DNA of 9,412 nt from Candidatus Melainabacteria bacterium (GTDB lineage Bacteria; Cyanobacteriota; Vampirovibrionia; LMEP-6097). The first letter of the stretch is position 1, and every line of letters starts with the position of its first letter. Shown here piece after piece: positions 1 through 6,527 of the stretch. The stretch spans positions 1 through 9,412 of the forward strand of contig JAPPOW010000115.1 in NCBI GenBank assembly GCA_028817775.1, in the 5' to 3' direction. The notes under the pieces are model-generated. The model saw nothing but the letters and a program-made list of their open reading frames with translations, made no database searches and had not been told where the DNA came from. The translations under genes and the position numbers were made by a program.

Positions 1-110
1 AAATTGGCGTCTCGCTTTTTTAGAGGCTCCGTCTGAGGAGAACCGACGAGCAGCGCAGTCTGCGAGTGAGGTTTGACGCTAAAGGGAGAGAAAAAGCGAG
101 ATGCAATTTT
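1..110. repeat. GC-rich structured element with long inverted-repeat ends
   Basis: Bases 1-20 and 91-110 form an inverted repeat: apart from one bulged G and one position that would be a G-U pair in RNA, the arms pair over about 19 bp, with the core TCTCGCTTTTT perfectly matched. The roughly 70-base interior is clearly richer in GC than its surroundings and has small hairpins of its own: CTCC/GGAG at 27-30 and 37-40, and CGCAG/CTGCG at 54-58 and 60-64. The pattern GTCTG-N-GAG occurs twice (31 and 58). The element lies downstream of glmS and could act as its 3' hairpin or terminator, but the long loop is unusual for an intrinsic terminator. It looks more like a dispersed palindromic intergenic repeat (REP- or MITE-like), which is inference. 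The left arm starts at the window edge, so the true boundary and any target duplication are not visible. Bases 111-177 show no gene or clear signal. Confidence 0.6.
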
Positions 111-177
111 CGTCAAGCTCACGGTACTATCACTTAACAATATTGCCAAATTTAAAATAACTAAGAATTATCCAGAC

Positions 178-2091
178 TTACTCAACAGTAACTGATTTAG
201 CGAGATTACGAGGTTGGTCAACGTCTTTACCAAGGTCTTCAGCAATATAGTAAGCAAGGAATTGCAGTGGAATAGTAGCAATGATCGGGCTCAAGAGCTG
301 ATCAATGTTTGGGATACGGATGATTTCATCAAAGACCCCATCAAGATCATTATTATCATCACAAGCAATTACTAATGATGGTGACTTGCGGGCACGAGCT
401 TCTTCAGCATTACTCAAACTGCGCTCATAAATTCCATGTTCAAACTTAGTAGGACCATCAATCGCAATACTCAAGACTGGTACATTCTGGTCAAGGATTG
501 CAATTGGTCCATGCTTCATTTCACCACTAGGATAGCCAGTAGCATGGATATAACTTAGCTCTTTAAGCTTGAGGGCACCTTCAAGTGCAATTGGATAATT
601 AACCCCACGACTCAAGAAGAGAAAATCACGGTAGTTGGAATATTTCAAGAATTGATTTTGGTATTGCTCAGCCCGCTCGATTACTTGATCAATCACTAGT
701 GGTAAAGAACGCAAAGCTTGTTTAACTTCAGTCAAATCAGCATTCAATCTATCTTCGGCAATTTTAATTGCAAGGAAGTATAAAGATAGAACTTGTGAAG
801 TGAAAGCTTTGGTAGATGCTACCGAAACTTCAATCCCCGCTGGAGTGACATAGGCATTAGGTGAAACTAAATCATAGATAGCTGAGTCTGATTTATTAGT
901 AATCGCCATCACTTTAGCACCAGCTTGTTTTGCGTTAGTGACTGCAGCTAAAGTATCAGCAGTCTCACCAGATTGACTGATGCCAAGCACTAGATCACTC
1001 TCACCAACTAGAACTTGCTTACTAGCGTACTCACTAGCAATCGCTACTTCTACAGGTACCTTAGCCCAAAGCTCTATTAGATACTTGCCAATGAGCGCTG
1101 CATGGTAAGCCGAACCACAAGCAACAAAGACAATACGATTGATTTGGCTAAAGTCAATATCAAGCTGTTCAAAACCAGAGATTGGCTTTGCCGGATTGGC
1201 TAGACACTGATCTAACATCAAACTAGTTACAGCCGGCTGTTCATTAATTTCTTTAACCAAGAAATGTTTGTAAGGACCCTTCTCTAGGATTGAATTGTTC
1301 TGCACCGAATGACACACTTCAATCTTAGACTCATTGCCATTGATATCTTCAAGTTTAACTTGCCCAGCAGTCACTTCTGCGACTTGTAAATCTTTAAGCT
1401 TAAGAACTTTATTGGTGTACTGCAAGACAGTACTACTATCACTAGCAACAAAGTGCTCACCATCACCAATACCAATCACAAGTGGTGATTGATTTTTGGC
1501 AAGAATGATTTTCTGCTGGTCTTTGACCAAAATTGCCAGCGCATAACTTCCTTCAACTTTAGCCATCACCTGACGCAATGCATCCAAGTCAGACTCAGTT
1601 TGCTGACGTGCCCGCGAGAACAAGTGTGCAATTACTTCAGTATCAGTTTCAGTGCGAAACTCAATTCCGTCTTGTTCAAGTTCATGTTTGAGACTGAGAT
1701 AATTTTTGATGATACCGTTATGAACCAAAGCGATATCCGCTTCAAGATCTTGATGTGGGTGCGCGTTACCATCACTGGCAATTCCGTGAGTTGCCCAGCG
1801 AGTATGACCAATACCACAGCTACTAGTTTCAAAAGCCTTACTTAGACGCTCAGCAAGCATTGAATTAAACTCTGAGCTTGCACTATCAGCAACCAAGGCT
1901 GGAGATCTCAGCTCAGCAATTTTCTGCTCTAATTTAGCGATCTTGCCAGCTGATTTGATCAGCTCAATCTTGGAATCATCCAATACCGCAATCCCAGCTG
2001 AATCATAGCCACGGTACTCCAGAGACTTGAGCCCATCCAGGAGTAAATCTTTGGCTTTATTTTTTCCAATATAGGCAACAATCCCACACAT
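178..2091 (-). CDS. glmS: glutamine--fructose-6-phosphate aminotransferase (isomerizing), GlmS
   Basis: This cytosolic enzyme converts fructose-6-phosphate and glutamine to glucosamine-6-phosphate and glutamate, the first committed step to UDP-GlcNAc. The 637-residue protein begins MCGIVAYIG, so after removal of Met the catalytic Cys2 becomes the N-terminal nucleophile of the class II glutaminase domain. HTRWATHG (96-103) and HNGI (124-127) are further glutaminase motifs. Two SIS sugar-isomerase domains follow, with SQSGETADT, VASTKAFTSQ and EMKHGP. The C-terminal tail DQPRNLAKSVTVE carries the conserved Lys (632) and is intact. The family is usually about 600-610 residues; the excess is mainly an insertion at about 62-91, before the HTRWATHG motif. 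The ATG start is fixed by the Cys2 requirement. No Shine-Dalgarno sequence precedes it, and a TATAAT box lies only 9 nt upstream, so the message is probably leaderless and has no room for a glmS ribozyme. Identification is secure. Confidence 0.98.
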   Translation of the reverse strand: MCGIVAYIGKNKAKDLLLDGLKSLEYRGYDSAGIAVLDDSKIELIKSAGKIAKLEQKIAELRSPALVADSASSEFNSMLAERLSKAFETSSCGIGHTRWATHGIASDGNAHPHQDLEADIALVHNGIIKNYLSLKHELEQDGIEFRTETDTEVIAHLFSRARQQTESDLDALRQVMAKVEGSYALAILVKDQQKIILAKNQSPLVIGIGDGEHFVASDSSTVLQYTNKVLKLKDLQVAEVTAGQVKLEDINGNESKIEVCHSVQNNSILEKGPYKHFLVKEINEQPAVTSLMLDQCLANPAKPISGFEQLDIDFSQINRIVFVACGSAYHAALIGKYLIELWAKVPVEVAIASEYASKQVLVGESDLVLGISQSGETADTLAAVTNAKQAGAKVMAITNKSDSAIYDLVSPNAYVTPAGIEVSVASTKAFTSQVLSLYFLAIKIAEDRLNADLTEVKQALRSLPLVIDQVIERAEQYQNQFLKYSNYRDFLFLSRGVNYPIALEGALKLKELSYIHATGYPSGEMKHGPIAILDQNVPVLSIAIDGPTKFEHGIYERSLSNAEEARARKSPSLVIACDDNNDLDGVFDEIIRIPNIDQLLSPIIATIPLQFLAYYIAEDLGKDVDQPRNLAKSVTVE

Positions 2092-2100
2092 AGAGCGCTA

Positions 2101-2109
2101 ATTATAACA
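2101..2109 (-). promoter_or_regulatory. extended -10 promoter of glmS
   Basis: On the minus strand the sequence reads TGTTATAAT, a perfect TATAAT hexamer with the TGn extension. It ends 9 nt before the glmS ATG, so transcription would start about 0-4 nt before the start codon. No good -35 box is evident; TGCCAA at 2125-2130 (18-bp spacer) is the nearest weak match. An extended -10 can work with a poor -35 in characterised sigma-70 systems. The start site itself is inferred from spacing. Confidence 0.6.
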
Positions 2110-2160
2110 AATCTGTATTAATATTTGGCAGAAATAATAAATGGTATCACCCAATTATCG

Positions 2161-2169
2161 TGCTAGTCT
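2161..2169 (+). promoter_or_regulatory. putative extended -10 of the small plus-strand ORF
   Basis: TGCTAGTCT fits the extended -10 pattern TGnTAnnnT. The hexamer ends at 2169, leaving 6 nt before the ATG at 2176, so the expected start of transcription coincides with the A of ATG. There is no Shine-Dalgarno-like sequence and no convincing -35. The box is a weaker match than those of glmS and miaA; its weight comes from having the same spacing. Confidence 0.4.
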
Positions 2170-2175
2170 TATCAT

Positions 2176-2394
2176 ATGCCGTCACTGCAATTTAATCCTA
2201 GCGAGCCAGTTCAATCAGCAGAACATGGACTTAAAGCTACTACAGGTTTTCTGAATGTAGAAAATTATAAACCTCTGGTGCAATGGATAAAAACCATTGT
2301 CCAAGTGCTTGCGGGCAGACTCACAAGAGAGCAAGATAGAGAAGCAGCACAATTACTAGCTAGCATTGGGCAGGACGTAGAAGACTTAGCATAG
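2176..2394 (+). CDS. small hypothetical protein, 72 aa
   Basis: I do not recognise this protein. It has no signal peptide and no clear membrane segment. The first 30 residues are polar and probably flexible. Residues about 31-47 (around PLVQWIKTIV) and 50-70 (around REQDREAAQLL) look like two amphipathic helices, giving a small helical protein that might bind a partner or oligomerise. It fills most of the gap between the divergent glmS and the convergent pgpH-like gene, ending 4 bp before the latter's stop codon. Its ATG lies 6 nt after a possible -10 box, the leaderless arrangement also predicted for glmS and miaA. It is not a shadow, because no gene lies on the opposite strand here. Its balanced amino-acid composition argues for a real gene, but there is no homology evidence. 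Confidence 0.55.
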   Translation: MPSLQFNPSEPVQSAEHGLKATTGFLNVENYKPLVQWIKTIVQVLAGRLTREQDREAAQLLASIGQDVEDLA

Positions 2395-2398
2395 AAGC

Positions 2399-4657
2399 TT
2401 AAGCGGGGTCCTTTTCTTTCTCTGGGTATTTAACCCTTTCGTGATTTTGCGACTTCCAAATATTGAAAAAGGCCGCCGAGACCTTATCCAAATCAGAGCG
2501 AGTCAAACCAGAATCATCCAGCTCCCCTTCTTCCATCCGCGCGTTAATGATCTTACGAATCATCTTACGAGCTTCACTTTCATTAGCAATATCCTTGATA
2601 CTGCGCAAAGCTGCTTCACTAGAATCAGCAATCATAGCAATGCCAGTTTCTTTAGTATTAGGTCTTGGACCAGGATAACGAAAATCAGCACTGCGAACAC
2701 TGCGCTTACCTAATTTCTCAACTGCTTGTTGATAGAAATAAGTAGTGATAGTAGTTCCTTGATGCATTGGAATGAAATCAATAATCGCTTGCGGTAAGTT
2801 GTACTTCTTGGCAAGCCTAATTCCTTCAGGCACATGTGCCAGAATAATCTCTGCTGATTTCTTCGGATCATCCAAAGTCGTATGTGGATTAGGTTTCCCG
2901 AGAGTGTTTTCAATAAAGTAATCCGGCGCATGCATCTTACCTATATCGTGGTAAAGCAAACCTACCCTAATCAATTCAGTATTAAGACCGAGAGCGTTAC
3001 CAGCTTCTTCAGATAGACGAGAAACATTGAGCGAATGCTCATAAGTACCAGGTGCTTCTTCTTTAAGTTTCTTCAAGAGTGGCTGGTTAGGATTTGAAAG
3101 CTCAGCCAATTTAAATGGTGTATAGAGTTTTAGTCCAGCTTCAAGGTAAGGCAAAGCAGCAAGTGAAATAAAACCAGAACCAATTGCACTAACAACATAG
3201 CATGCTGCCACGACCATCACGACTGCCACATCAAAATCTTCTACTGCCAAGGTTAAAGTCAACAAGAAAACCAAAACTTGAGCAATTGCAATTTTGGTGC
3301 CAGCATTGGTCAAATCCTCACGCTGATGGGCTTTACGAACCAAGAAAATCGCATAGATAGAACCTACTAGATGCGGTAAGACTTGCCAAAAATTCATATC
3401 AACTGCTTTTGCCATAAAGAATGCCATCAGCAGCACAACAATTGCAGCCATAGTTGGCGCGTAGAAAACAGTGAGCAAGATTGAAACCGCTGCCAGGGGT
3501 GCTAACGCTAGCTTATCCACTCCCCAAATTGAAATTGCATCAATCACCATGAAAGTAGTGATCGGCACCGTAAACATCATCACAATTTGCTGCACTGAAT
3601 ATTGTCTAAACTTAGTGATGATATTAAATAGGGTTATAAACAAGATCAGCGCTGTAATGATGGTAAAGTTCTCATAGATCTCCTTCCAATCGGTCTGCGG
3701 GTTGAGCATTTCTAGTTCTTTGAGATAGAAGTAGTTTTGCTTACTCACAACTTTACCTTTGGAAGCCAATAGGGCACCTTGTTTCAATTCAACTGTAACC
3801 GGCTCCACTTGATCCATCGCTTCTTGCTCCAACTGACGCAATTTAGTCCAATCAATCTCTAGATTAGGATCAGTTGAATTAATAACTAGCTTGTGAATCA
3901 ACTCAAGTTCACCATTAAGTAAGCCTGGAAACAGAATCTTGATATTGCTACGAATTTTATTACGCGGCATACCTCTAACCAAGCCCAGGTCAAGTAGTTT
4001 TTTCTGCACCGTAAAAGCATTAGCGAACAAGGATTCAGCATTGACCTTAGCAAGGTTGTCAAAGAAGGACTTACCAAGTGAATTGATCACCTCTTGTTTA
4101 CGCTGTCTTAATTCTCGCTGCCCGTTCAAACCCTCAAAGAAAATCTTACGCTCAATTTCAGTCATGCTATTAAGTTCAGCCAGCCGCTCTCTATCCTCAA
4201 CCAACTCAGCAAGATCAGTGCTCAGTAGGATCTGATTAAACTTCTCATCATCTAATTTGATTAATGCCTGCTGGGTTTTGAGTGAAACCTTAGGGTTGAG
4301 AGGATCAGGCATAATTTCCTCTGCAGATCTATGCTCACGCACCGCATGAATAATGAATTTAAGCTTCTTTAAACTGTGGTTGAAGGCCTCATAATCTACG
4401 GTAAGAATCTCATGTTTAGCAGATTTTTTTAAAGCTGTGGTTTTAGCTTTGCTGCGCGCTTCTTCGGTTGCGAGCTTATCAAGCACTTCAACATCTTGAT
4501 TGAGCACCACAGTTACCGGACTAGGTAATCCTTGTTTAATGGTTGGTTTATACCAAGAGCGGATACTAACTAGTGCCGTGATGGTGACAATACCAGCAGC
4601 TGTGACCAGCGCCACCATTATATATTTGGCTATTTTTGAACTGCTGCGGAGCTGCAT
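2399..4657 (-). CDS. pgpH: 7TM-HD membrane phosphodiesterase, PgpH-like (probable c-di-AMP hydrolase)
   Basis: This is a 752-residue inner-membrane protein with the 7TMR-HD layout. An N-terminal membrane anchor (about 10-32) is followed by a large extracytoplasmic domain (about 33-330), then seven closely spaced hydrophobic helices (about 331-348, 356-376, 383-400, 403-418, 426-440, 447-462, 467-486), and a cytoplasmic HD domain from about 510 to the end. The HD domain has HSLNVSRLSEEAG (His541), the signature HDIGK (His570, Asp571), His608 in AHVPEG, His632 and Asp678 in ADSSE. In Listeria and Bacillus this family hydrolyses c-di-AMP to pApA; that activity is inferred here. The position usually filled by the second His of HHGT is Gln633 (MHQGT), so metal binding may differ. 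It stands alone, divergent from miaA and tail to tail with the small ORF. The ATG start is preceded by only a weak GAGA. The family is certain; the exact substrate is less so. Confidence 0.9.
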   Translation of the reverse strand: MQLRSSSKIAKYIMVALVTAAGIVTITALVSIRSWYKPTIKQGLPSPVTVVLNQDVEVLDKLATEEARSKAKTTALKKSAKHEILTVDYEAFNHSLKKLKFIIHAVREHRSAEEIMPDPLNPKVSLKTQQALIKLDDEKFNQILLSTDLAELVEDRERLAELNSMTEIERKIFFEGLNGQRELRQRKQEVINSLGKSFFDNLAKVNAESLFANAFTVQKKLLDLGLVRGMPRNKIRSNIKILFPGLLNGELELIHKLVINSTDPNLEIDWTKLRQLEQEAMDQVEPVTVELKQGALLASKGKVVSKQNYFYLKELEMLNPQTDWKEIYENFTIITALILFITLFNIITKFRQYSVQQIVMMFTVPITTFMVIDAISIWGVDKLALAPLAAVSILLTVFYAPTMAAIVVLLMAFFMAKAVDMNFWQVLPHLVGSIYAIFLVRKAHQREDLTNAGTKIAIAQVLVFLLTLTLAVEDFDVAVVMVVAACYVVSAIGSGFISLAALPYLEAGLKLYTPFKLAELSNPNQPLLKKLKEEAPGTYEHSLNVSRLSEEAGNALGLNTELIRVGLLYHDIGKMHAPDYFIENTLGKPNPHTTLDDPKKSAEIILAHVPEGIRLAKKYNLPQAIIDFIPMHQGTTITTYFYQQAVEKLGKRSVRSADFRYPGPRPNTKETGIAMIADSSEAALRSIKDIANESEARKMIRKIINARMEEGELDDSGLTRSDLDKVSAAFFNIWKSQNHERVKYPEKEKDPA

Positions 4658-4681
4658 ATAATCTCAAGATGCCACAAAAGC

Positions 4682-4687
4682 TATAAT
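4682..4687 (+). promoter_or_regulatory. -10 box of miaA-gshB
   Basis: This is a perfect TATAAT, followed by 8 nt and then the miaA ATG. Usual spacing puts the transcription start at about 4694-4696, so the mRNA would have a leader of 0-2 nt. There is no Shine-Dalgarno sequence in the short gap. The -35 region (about 4659-4664, TAATCT) is a poor match. Confidence 0.55.
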
Positions 4688-4688
4688 A
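4683..4688 (-). promoter_or_regulatory. putative -10 box of the pgpH-like gene, overlapping the miaA -10
   Basis: The minus strand reads TATTAT here, one mismatch from TATAAT. It would start transcription near 4676, giving a leader of about 19 nt with a weak GAGA sequence 5-8 nt before the ATG. It shares five bases with the miaA TATAAT on the other strand (4682-4687). No good -35 is seen. Confidence 0.4.
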
Positions 4689-4695
4689 AGTATAC

Positions 4696-5595
4696 ATGGG
4701 ATACAAATCTGAACATTTGAAGCATATACTTGAGGATTTGCAGCGGCAGCCTCGGGATATTATTACTATCGCTGGTCCCACTTGTACTGGCAAGACAGAT
4801 CTGTCTATCGCTTTAGCTCAAGAACTCAAATTACCAATTATCAATGCTGACAGTAGATTGATTTTTCAGAAGATGAATATTGGTACAGCCAAACCAAGCC
4901 AAGAAGAGCTTGAAACTGTAGAACACCATATGGTCAATATCAAAGAACCTAGTGAGCAGTATTCTGCCGGTGCTTACCGTGAGGATTTTGACCAGGTGCT
5001 TCAGCAACTAGCTGGCAAAGCAATAGTAGTTGGCGGCACTGGTTTGTATTTGCGTTCTGCTTTGGAAAATCTTGATATGCCAGATATTGGGCGTGATGAT
5101 AGTTTACGCCAAGAGCTTAATCAACTTGAATTAGATGAACTACTCAGCATGCTTGATGAACTTGATCCTGAAGCTCGTAATGATGTAGATATCAAAAACA
5201 AAGTTCGTTTGGTCCGTGCCATTGAGATAGTCAAACTCTCTGGCAAGCCACTGTCTGAAAACCGGAGCAAGAACAAAGAAAATAGATACGATGTAGTTTT
5301 CTACGGACTAAATTTTCAACGCCGCCGCACTTTATACGACTTGATCAATGCCAGAGTAGTGAGAATGATCAACAAAGGTTTGGTGCATGAAGTTGAAGCT
5401 CTAATTGAAGAGTATGGTGTCACTGACACACTACTGGGCACTATTGGTTACAAAGAAATTATTGGCTATCTGGAGCGTCAGTATTCACTTAGTGAAGCAA
5501 GACGTATGATCCAAAAGAAAACCAGAGTCTATGCCAAGAGACAGATGACTTGGTTCAAGCAAAACAGGGAGATTCAATGGCTCTATCACGATTAG
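4696..5595 (+). CDS. miaA: tRNA dimethylallyltransferase MiaA
   Basis: MiaA transfers a dimethylallyl group from DMAPP to N6 of adenosine 37 in tRNAs that read codons starting with U, which stabilises codon-anticodon pairing. The 299-residue protein has the family P-loop GPTCTGKT (27-34), the DSRLIFQKMNIGTAKP motif (52-67), GGTGLYLRSAL (114-124), a central NKVRLVRAIEI segment, GTIGYKEIIGYL, and the C-terminal AKRQMTWF motif (280-287). All expected motifs are present and the length is normal. About 20 residues precede the first beta strand, slightly more than in many homologues. The ATG is 8 nt after a perfect TATAAT with no ribosome-binding site, so a leaderless transcript is likely. The gene overlaps the start of gshB by 19 bp and is probably cotranscribed with it. 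Confidence 0.97.
   Translation: MGYKSEHLKHILEDLQRQPRDIITIAGPTCTGKTDLSIALAQELKLPIINADSRLIFQKMNIGTAKPSQEELETVEHHMVNIKEPSEQYSAGAYREDFDQVLQQLAGKAIVVGGTGLYLRSALENLDMPDIGRDDSLRQELNQLELDELLSMLDELDPEARNDVDIKNKVRLVRAIEIVKLSGKPLSENRSKNKENRYDVVFYGLNFQRRRTLYDLINARVVRMINKGLVHEVEALIEEYGVTDTLLGTIGYKEIIGYLERQYSLSEARRMIQKKTRVYAKRQMTWFKQNREIQWLYHD
5567..5571 (+). promoter_or_regulatory. Shine-Dalgarno site that sets the gshB start
   Basis: GGGAG lies inside the end of miaA, 5 nt before ATG 5577. It favours this ATG over the in-frame TTG at 5550, and it shows that the organism uses Shine-Dalgarno initiation for at least some internal cistrons. Confidence 0.65.
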
Positions 5596-6527
5596 CATTT
5601 GTCGCTGACGATATTGAGACTTTCCCAACCCATCATGATAGTACTTGGGTGATGATGCAAGCTGCTCAGCGTCAGGGTCATGAGGTTCATTATATCTGGG
5701 GCAAGTACTTAGATAGAGAAGCAGAATTTATTCAACTCAGTGACGAGTTTTTTAATAATCAAAATGGAGAGAGACTTTTACTAGATGAAACTAGCCGCAG
5801 CTCCAAAAACAAAATCATCATTGATAACTTTGATTATATTTTCATGCGCACCGACCCACCAGTCAATGAAGAATATATCCGCCAATGCAAAATCCTTGAA
5901 GAATGCAAAAATGCAAAGGTTCTCAATAGAGCAGATTCTATTTATAAGCTCAATGAAAAATTGATGATTCTAAATTTCCCCGAGCTGATTACTGAAACCA
6001 TAGTCAGCCAAGATCCCTGTGAGATTATGAACTTTTTAGAAGAACAGGGCAAGATTGTAGTCAAACCTCTTGACGGTTTTGCTGGTAAGGGTATCTTCTC
6101 CCTCGAAGCTAGTGATAGTAATGCTTTAGCTAAACTTGAACAAGCTTGCAAAGAAGAGCAAATGGTCCAAAGATATATTGAAGCCATTAAAGAAGAAGGC
6201 GGAAAGCGAATCATTGTTGTTAATGGTGAACCAATAGCAGGGCTCTTGCAAATTCCACCAGAGAATGATTTTCGTTCTAATATTGCAGTAGGTAGTAGTT
6301 ATGCTGCTTACCAAATTAATGATAGAGACAAAGAAATCTGCGCTCAGCTTAAGCCATACTTGCTTGAACAAGGAATCTATTTTGCTGGCATCGATATCAT
6401 TGGCGATTATTTGAGTGAAATCAATATCACTTCACCAGGCAGTGTCCAAGAAATCAATTTTTCACAAGGCCTAGAAGCTAGAAATAGAATTGAATATCAA
6501 ATAATGAATAATCTAACTCTTCTTTAA
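5577..6527 (+). CDS. gshB: glutathione synthetase GshB
   Basis: GshB is a cytosolic ATP-grasp ligase that joins gamma-glutamylcysteine and glycine to give glutathione. From ATG 5577 the protein has 316 residues, close to the E. coli enzyme. Recognisable blocks are the N-terminal substrate domain (1-120) with FMRTDPP (89-95), the ATP-grasp strand VVKPLDGFAGKGIF (161-174), KRIIVVNGEP (210-219), RSNIAVGS (233-240) and the metal-binding segment GIDIIGDYLSEINITSP (271-287). Each lines up with the E. coli GshB motif. An in-frame TTG at 5550 would add nine residues (MVQAKQGDS), but the ATG has a GGGAG site 5 nt upstream and gives the normal N-terminus. It follows miaA with a 19-bp overlap, and its 3' end overlaps wecB on the other strand by 15 bp. 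A partner for the first glutathione step (gshA) is not in the window. Confidence 0.95.
   Translation: MALSRLAFVADDIETFPTHHDSTWVMMQAAQRQGHEVHYIWGKYLDREAEFIQLSDEFFNNQNGERLLLDETSRSSKNKIIIDNFDYIFMRTDPPVNEEYIRQCKILEECKNAKVLNRADSIYKLNEKLMILNFPELITETIVSQDPCEIMNFLEEQGKIVVKPLDGFAGKGIFSLEASDSNALAKLEQACKEEQMVQRYIEAIKEEGGKRIIVVNGEPIAGLLQIPPENDFRSNIAVGSSYAAYQINDRDKEICAQLKPYLLEQGIYFAGIDIIGDYLSEINITSPGSVQEINFSQGLEARNRIEYQIMNNLTLL

Noticed and set aside
2..76. Open reading frame from the window edge on the plus strand, ending at a TGA at 74-76
   Set aside because: It lies wholly within the inverted-repeat element, is open in other frames too and matches no protein family I know; it could be the tail of an upstream gene, but nothing supports that here.
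1489..1845. 118-codon plus-strand ORF inside glmS
   Set aside because: Antisense shadow of the conserved glutaminase domain with no plausible domain or start signal.
2092..2175. glmS ribozyme or riboswitch leader
   Set aside because: The predicted transcript start is within a few nt of the ATG, and the 84-bp gap shows no ribozyme-like structure.
2397..2404. GCTTAAGC palindrome between the small ORF and the pgpH-like gene as a terminator
   Set aside because: It is only 8 bp with no loop and no U-tract, too short to form a terminator hairpin.
3939..4235. 98-codon plus-strand ORF inside the pgpH-like gene
   Set aside because: Antisense shadow of the extracytoplasmic domain, Ser/Leu-rich, without a start signal.
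5550..5576. TTG at 5550 as the gshB start
   Set aside because: ATG 5577 has a good Shine-Dalgarno site at proper spacing and gives the normal family N-terminus; the extra nine residues are not GshB-like.
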